NCBI GenBank assembly: GCA_021843755.1 | Contig: JAKBWB010000045.1 | Coordinates: forward strand, 1 to 64,000 | Length of the DNA: 64,000 nt | Direction: 5' to 3' | From: Pseudomonadota bacterium | Lineage (GTDB): Bacteria; Pseudomonadota; Gammaproteobacteria; Steroidobacterales; Steroidobacteraceae | Shown here: piece by piece, positions 61,239 to 64,000 of the stretch | Position numbering within the stretch: the first letter of the stretch is position 1 | How the letters are laid out: the number at the start of each line of letters is the position of its first letter | Notes under the pieces: generated by a model | Seen by the model: only the letters and a program-made list of their open reading frames with translations | Told to the model about the DNA's origin: nothing | Databases searched by the model: none | Made by a program: the position numbers and the translations under genes

Positions 61239-62093
61239 TCAGGCTTGGTTGAACCGAAGCGGGTGATCTGGCGACTTCGGATCGTTTGGGCTGTCGAGGC
61301 TCGCGAGAGGCAATGACCGTCTGCGACGGGCGCTGCTCGGCGCTGCGCCGTGGACGAAGGTTATCTCCATGACGTTCGGAAGCCCGTCCGACGCGGCCTG
61401 ACTAAAGTTGTTCCCGTGAACGTGAACGATTTGAAACTCTCGCTGCAGGCGTTTGACGGCGCTGCAAAACGTATCCCGAAGAGCGATCGTTTCGTGGAAC
61501 TCAATGACGAGAGCCTTAATCCGGTCCGCATACCGCAAGATGTCGTCGATAATTGAGTACTCACTTCCCGCGATGTCGATCTTGAGGAAGATGCGGTGTG
61601 ATTTGGTCCTGCGGAACACTTTGTCGATCGTCGCATGCCCGGGTGTGCTGTTTCGAGCATGAATGGCTTCCTCGAAGTGAATCGCCTGTGACGGAAAGAA
61701 TATCCTATAGGATCGTAGGATCCGGCGGCGTCGGCGGACGTCAGACAGTGACGTGCGGCGCAGGAGCCACTTGATGATTCCGCGCTGGTATGCTCGCAAG
61801 AATCTTTGCTCTCCAACCGTGTGATCGTAAGCGTGAATTTCCACTTTGCTGTTGAGTTGCTTGAAATGTTCCTCGAAGGACCAGTCGGTGCTGACCCCAA
61901 ATGAGAGGACCGCGTCGACTTCCTGCACGGTATCTTCTGGTACGACGTAACCTCCGTCGTGCTCGTTGCCTACCCGGATCAGGCCGTCGACGTCAACGGG
62001 CGCCAAGAACGCAAGATTCGGCGGAAGTGACTCCGATATCCGATCCGCGTCGTACTGGCCCTGGAAGGAGGTCTCGGTTTCTTCTGTAGTCAT
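61239..62093 (-). CDS. FkbM-type methyltransferase
   Basis: A 284-residue methyltransferase-like protein. VDAVLSFGVSTDWSFEEHF (about 60-78) stands at the SAM-binding loop. FLKIDIAGSEYSIIDDIL (about 165-182) is the family's central motif, here D-I-A-G-S-E in place of the common D-V-E-G-x-E. VHGNN and EITFV follow. It would methylate a sugar or glycan. It is convergent with the glycosyltransferase and noticeably AT-richer than flanking genes, so it was probably acquired. The ATG at 62093 is favoured; the frame runs 23 codons further upstream. Confidence 0.75.
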   Translation of the reverse strand: MTTEETETSFQGQYDADRISESLPPNLAFLAPVDVDGLIRVGNEHDGGYVVPEDTVQEVDAVLSFGVSTDWSFEEHFKQLNSKVEIHAYDHTVGEQRFLRAYQRGIIKWLLRRTSLSDVRRRRRILRSYRIFFPSQAIHFEEAIHARNSTPGHATIDKVFRRTKSHRIFLKIDIAGSEYSIIDDILRYADRIKALVIEFHETIALRDTFCSAVKRLQREFQIVHVHGNNFSQAASDGLPNVMEITFVHGAAPSSARRRRSLPLASLDSPNDPKSPDHPLRFNQA

Positions 62094-62227
62094 GGTCGTG
62101 TCGCGAAGGTGGTGGAAATTCGAAGACGCGTAGTCTCGGATATTGAATCTCAACGCAACCACGGCGTTACAAGCACCGAGGACACTACGCCATGCGAAGC
62201 AGTACCATCGGATCGAAGCGGTAGCTT

Positions 62228-62253
62228 GGTCTATGCGTAGGTGGGCATAGACC
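62228..62253. repeat. 9-bp perfect inverted repeat with downstream T-run
   Basis: GGTCTATGC-n8-GCATAGACC is perfect. Five T lie 9 bases after it on the plus strand. It lies in the gap between the FkbM gene and ffh. It may be a terminator or a boundary scar of the insertion. Confidence 0.55.
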
Positions 62254-62326
62254 GAGCCACCTCTTTTTGAGTGCCACTCCAGCCGTGCAAGATAGAGCTG
62301 TTACATATATGCAATGATTGGGTACA

Positions 62327-63667
62327 CTAGCGCATCCGGCCCTGCAGTGCCCCGAGCAGCTGGCGCATGCGCCCGCCGCGCATCTGCTTCATCATCTTCT
62401 GCATCTGCAGGAACTGCTTCATCAGCCGGTTCACGTCCTGAACCTGCACGCCCGCGCCGCGCGCGATGCGCCTGCGGCGCGAGCCGTCGATGATGGCGGG
62501 CGAGACCCGCTCACGCGGCGTCATGGAATTGATGATCGCAATCTGGCGGCGCACGTCCTGATCGGCCTGGTCGGGCCTGACGCCGCCCTTCTGTGCCGCG
62601 GTGGGAAGCTTGTCCATCAGCGAGGCCATCCCACCCATCTTCTGCAGCTGCTCGAGCTGGGCCTTCAGATCCCCCAGGTGAAATCCCTTGCCCCGGGCGA
62701 CCTTGCGCGCCAGGCGCTCGGCGGACTCGCGATCGACCTGGCGGTTCACCTGCTCGACCAGGCTGACCACGTCCCCCATGCCCAGAATGCGCGAGGCCAT
62801 GCGCTCGGGATCGAACGGGGCCAGCGCATCGGTCTTCTCGCCGACGCCCACGAATACGATGGGCTGGCCGGTGACCTGGCGCACCGACAGCGCGGCGCCG
62901 CCGCGCGCATCGCCGTCAGCCTTGGTCAATATGATGCCGGTCAGCTCGAGCGCCGCCGCGAAGGCTCGCGCCGCATTGACCGCGTCCTGGCCCGCCATCG
63001 CGTCCACCACGAACAGGCGTTCGGCCGGATGGACGGCCTGATCGATCTGGCGCACCTCCTCCATGAGCGCCTCATCGACGTGCAGCCGTCCGGCGGTGTC
63101 GACGATGAGTACGTCGAACACCCCCCGACGGGCCTGCTCGAGCGCCCAGCGCGCGATCTCGGCCGGCGCCAGGGCCGCGTCGGCGGGCAGGTAATGCGCC
63201 TGAACCTGCTCGGCCAGCCGCTCGAGCTGCAGCATGGCGGCAGGCCGGCGTACGTCGGTGCTCACCAGCGCCACCCGCTTGCCCTGGGACTCGATGAGCC
63301 AGCGGGCGAGCTTGGCGCTGGTGGTGGTCTTGCCCGCCCCCTGCAGGCCGGCCAGCAGCACGACCACCGGCGGCTGGGCCCGCAGCTGCAAGCCCCCGCC
63401 CTGCGTGCCCATGAGTGCCACCAGCTCGCGGTGCAGGATCCCGATGAAAGCCTGTCCCGGCGTGAGGCTCCCGGCCACTTCGGCCCCGAGCGCGCGGGCC
63501 TTGACCGCATCGATGAAGGTTCTGACCACCGGCAGCGCCACATCGGCCTCGAGCAGCGCCATGCGCACCTCGCGCAGGGCCTCCGCGACGTTCTGCTCGG
63601 TGATCCGTCCGCGGCCGCGCAGGGCCTCGACGGTGCGGGACAGGCGTGATGTAAGGGTATCGAACAT
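62327..63667 (-). CDS. ffh: signal recognition particle GTPase Ffh
   Basis: A 446-residue GTPase that carries nascent inner-membrane proteins to FtsY. The N domain (MFDTLTSRLSRTVEALRGRG) is followed by the P-loop GLQGAGKTT, DTAGRLHVD and TKADGDARGGAAL. The C-terminal M domain is Met-rich (MKQFLQMQKMMKQMRGG). The ATG at 63667 is the family start; a far-upstream start is not conserved. It normally precedes rpsP directly. Confidence 0.96.
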   Translation of the reverse strand: MFDTLTSRLSRTVEALRGRGRITEQNVAEALREVRMALLEADVALPVVRTFIDAVKARALGAEVAGSLTPGQAFIGILHRELVALMGTQGGGLQLRAQPPVVVLLAGLQGAGKTTTSAKLARWLIESQGKRVALVSTDVRRPAAMLQLERLAEQVQAHYLPADAALAPAEIARWALEQARRGVFDVLIVDTAGRLHVDEALMEEVRQIDQAVHPAERLFVVDAMAGQDAVNAARAFAAALELTGIILTKADGDARGGAALSVRQVTGQPIVFVGVGEKTDALAPFDPERMASRILGMGDVVSLVEQVNRQVDRESAERLARKVARGKGFHLGDLKAQLEQLQKMGGMASLMDKLPTAAQKGGVRPDQADQDVRRQIAIINSMTPRERVSPAIIDGSRRRRIARGAGVQVQDVNRLMKQFLQMQKMMKQMRGGRMRQLLGALQGRMR

Positions 63668-63691
63668 GTGACGAATCCGCTCCGGGCGGCC

Positions 63692-63697
63692 ATTATA
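63692..63697 (-). promoter_or_regulatory. -10 box of ffh
   Basis: A perfect TATAAT on the minus strand, 24 bases before the ffh ATG. No clear -35 is seen. Confidence 0.5.
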
Positions 63698-63878
63698 GGG
63701 CGGGAGCCTGCCGGGCATTCGACCGCCGTGACGAGCGTGGCCCACCGCGAGCAAATCGCAGCGATTCGGTTGCGCCGCGGCGCCGGACGGCGCGGCGCCC
63801 GCACTCGTGTGAAGATGCCGGTGGGCGGGCCGCACCCGAGGCATCCCGCCCCGGACAGGCCCTGAGGAGGGCTTTCGC

Positions 63879-64000
63879 TTGATCGCTACAACCGTTCCGC
63901 TGCTGCTGCTGGTCCTGCTGTGGCTGGTGGCGCTCATCGCCTTCTCCTCGGGTACCGAGGTGGCGATGCTCTCGGTGAACCGCTACCGCATCCGCCATCG
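63879..64000 (+). CDS. CorC/HlyC (CNNM-type) transporter, start only
   Basis: The first 40 codons of a membrane protein cut by the window edge. After a TTG start come a membrane segment rich in Leu, then FSSGTEVAMLSVNRYRIRH, the known opening of CNNM/CorC-type (YfjD-like) proteins, which move divalent cations or resist them. The TTG is supported by AGGAGG 8 bases upstream (63865-63870). It diverges from ffh, a common arrangement. Confidence 0.75.
   Translation, partial: MIATTVPLLLLVLLWLVALIAFSSGTEVAMLSVNRYRIRH

Noticed and set aside
1-64000. tRNA, rRNA or riboswitch genes
   Set aside because: None could be recognised by eye; a covariance-model search would be needed to exclude small RNAs.

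Overview
The window is high-GC DNA from a gammaproteobacterium, probably from the Xanthomonadales/Nevskiales/Steroidobacterales side of the class. Evidence: the ribosomal block rpsP-rimM-trmD-rplS with ffh nearby, a 67K-type sppA, a YheU/UPF0270 gene, a kbl-tdh pair, and an aryl-polyene cluster of the xanthomonadin type. The genus cannot be named from sequence alone. Genes are densely packed, and 4-bp ATGA/GTGA start-stop overlaps are very common. No rRNA, tRNA, CRISPR array, transposase or integrase was recognised.

Layout: (1) 1-3,690 is an accessory patch with four toxin-antitoxin modules in a row (vapBC, a RelE-like/antidote pair, hicAB, higBA). At least two of the toxins look damaged. (2) 3,926-11,652, minus strand: a small secreted peptide, a ClC chloride transporter, then an operon with an ABC-importer permease (two fused domains), its ATPase, a response regulator, a histidine kinase and a small membrane protein. 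(3) 11,737-12,108 is a secreted His/Arg-rich protein built of 11-residue repeats. (4) 12,114-25,809, plus strand, is a 15-gene aryl-polyene pigment cluster. It has a flavin halogenase-like protein, a XanB2-like chorismatase that would supply a hydroxybenzoate starter, acyltransferases, a glycosyltransferase, ACP, AMP ligase, dehydratases, ketosynthase, chain-length factor, ketoreductase, a LolA-like carrier and an MMPL exporter. (5) 26,037-30,030 holds a repetitive coiled-coil membrane protein, a TauE/SafE permease, a beta-carbonic anhydrase and a GT22-type mannosyltransferase.

(6) 30,082-35,784, minus strand, is a four-gene overlapping operon: three paralogous GT-C-like membrane proteins and a polyprenyl-phosphate sugar synthase with a GtrA domain. 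(7) 36,113-47,957, plus strand, is a complete-looking Tad/Flp pilus locus (flp, cpaA, an AAA ATPase, cpaB, cpaC, a small envelope protein, tadG, two tadE, cpaE, cpaF, tadB, tadC). It is followed by an AraC-type regulator with a degenerate receiver domain. The glycosylation operon and the pilus locus diverge from one 328-bp region, which suggests, without proving, that they work together. (8) 49,175-55,759 is metabolic and housekeeping: dienelactone hydrolase, yheU, a Bax-inhibitor-like protein, zwf, a DUF1993 protein, kbl-tdh. (9) 55,767-59,590, minus strand, is sppA and the rplS-trmD-rimM-rpsP operon. (10) 60,000-62,093 carries a glycosyltransferase and a FkbM-type methyltransferase lying between rpsP and ffh, apparently an insertion into a normally contiguous block. 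(11) ffh and the first bases of a CorC/HlyC-type gene end the window.
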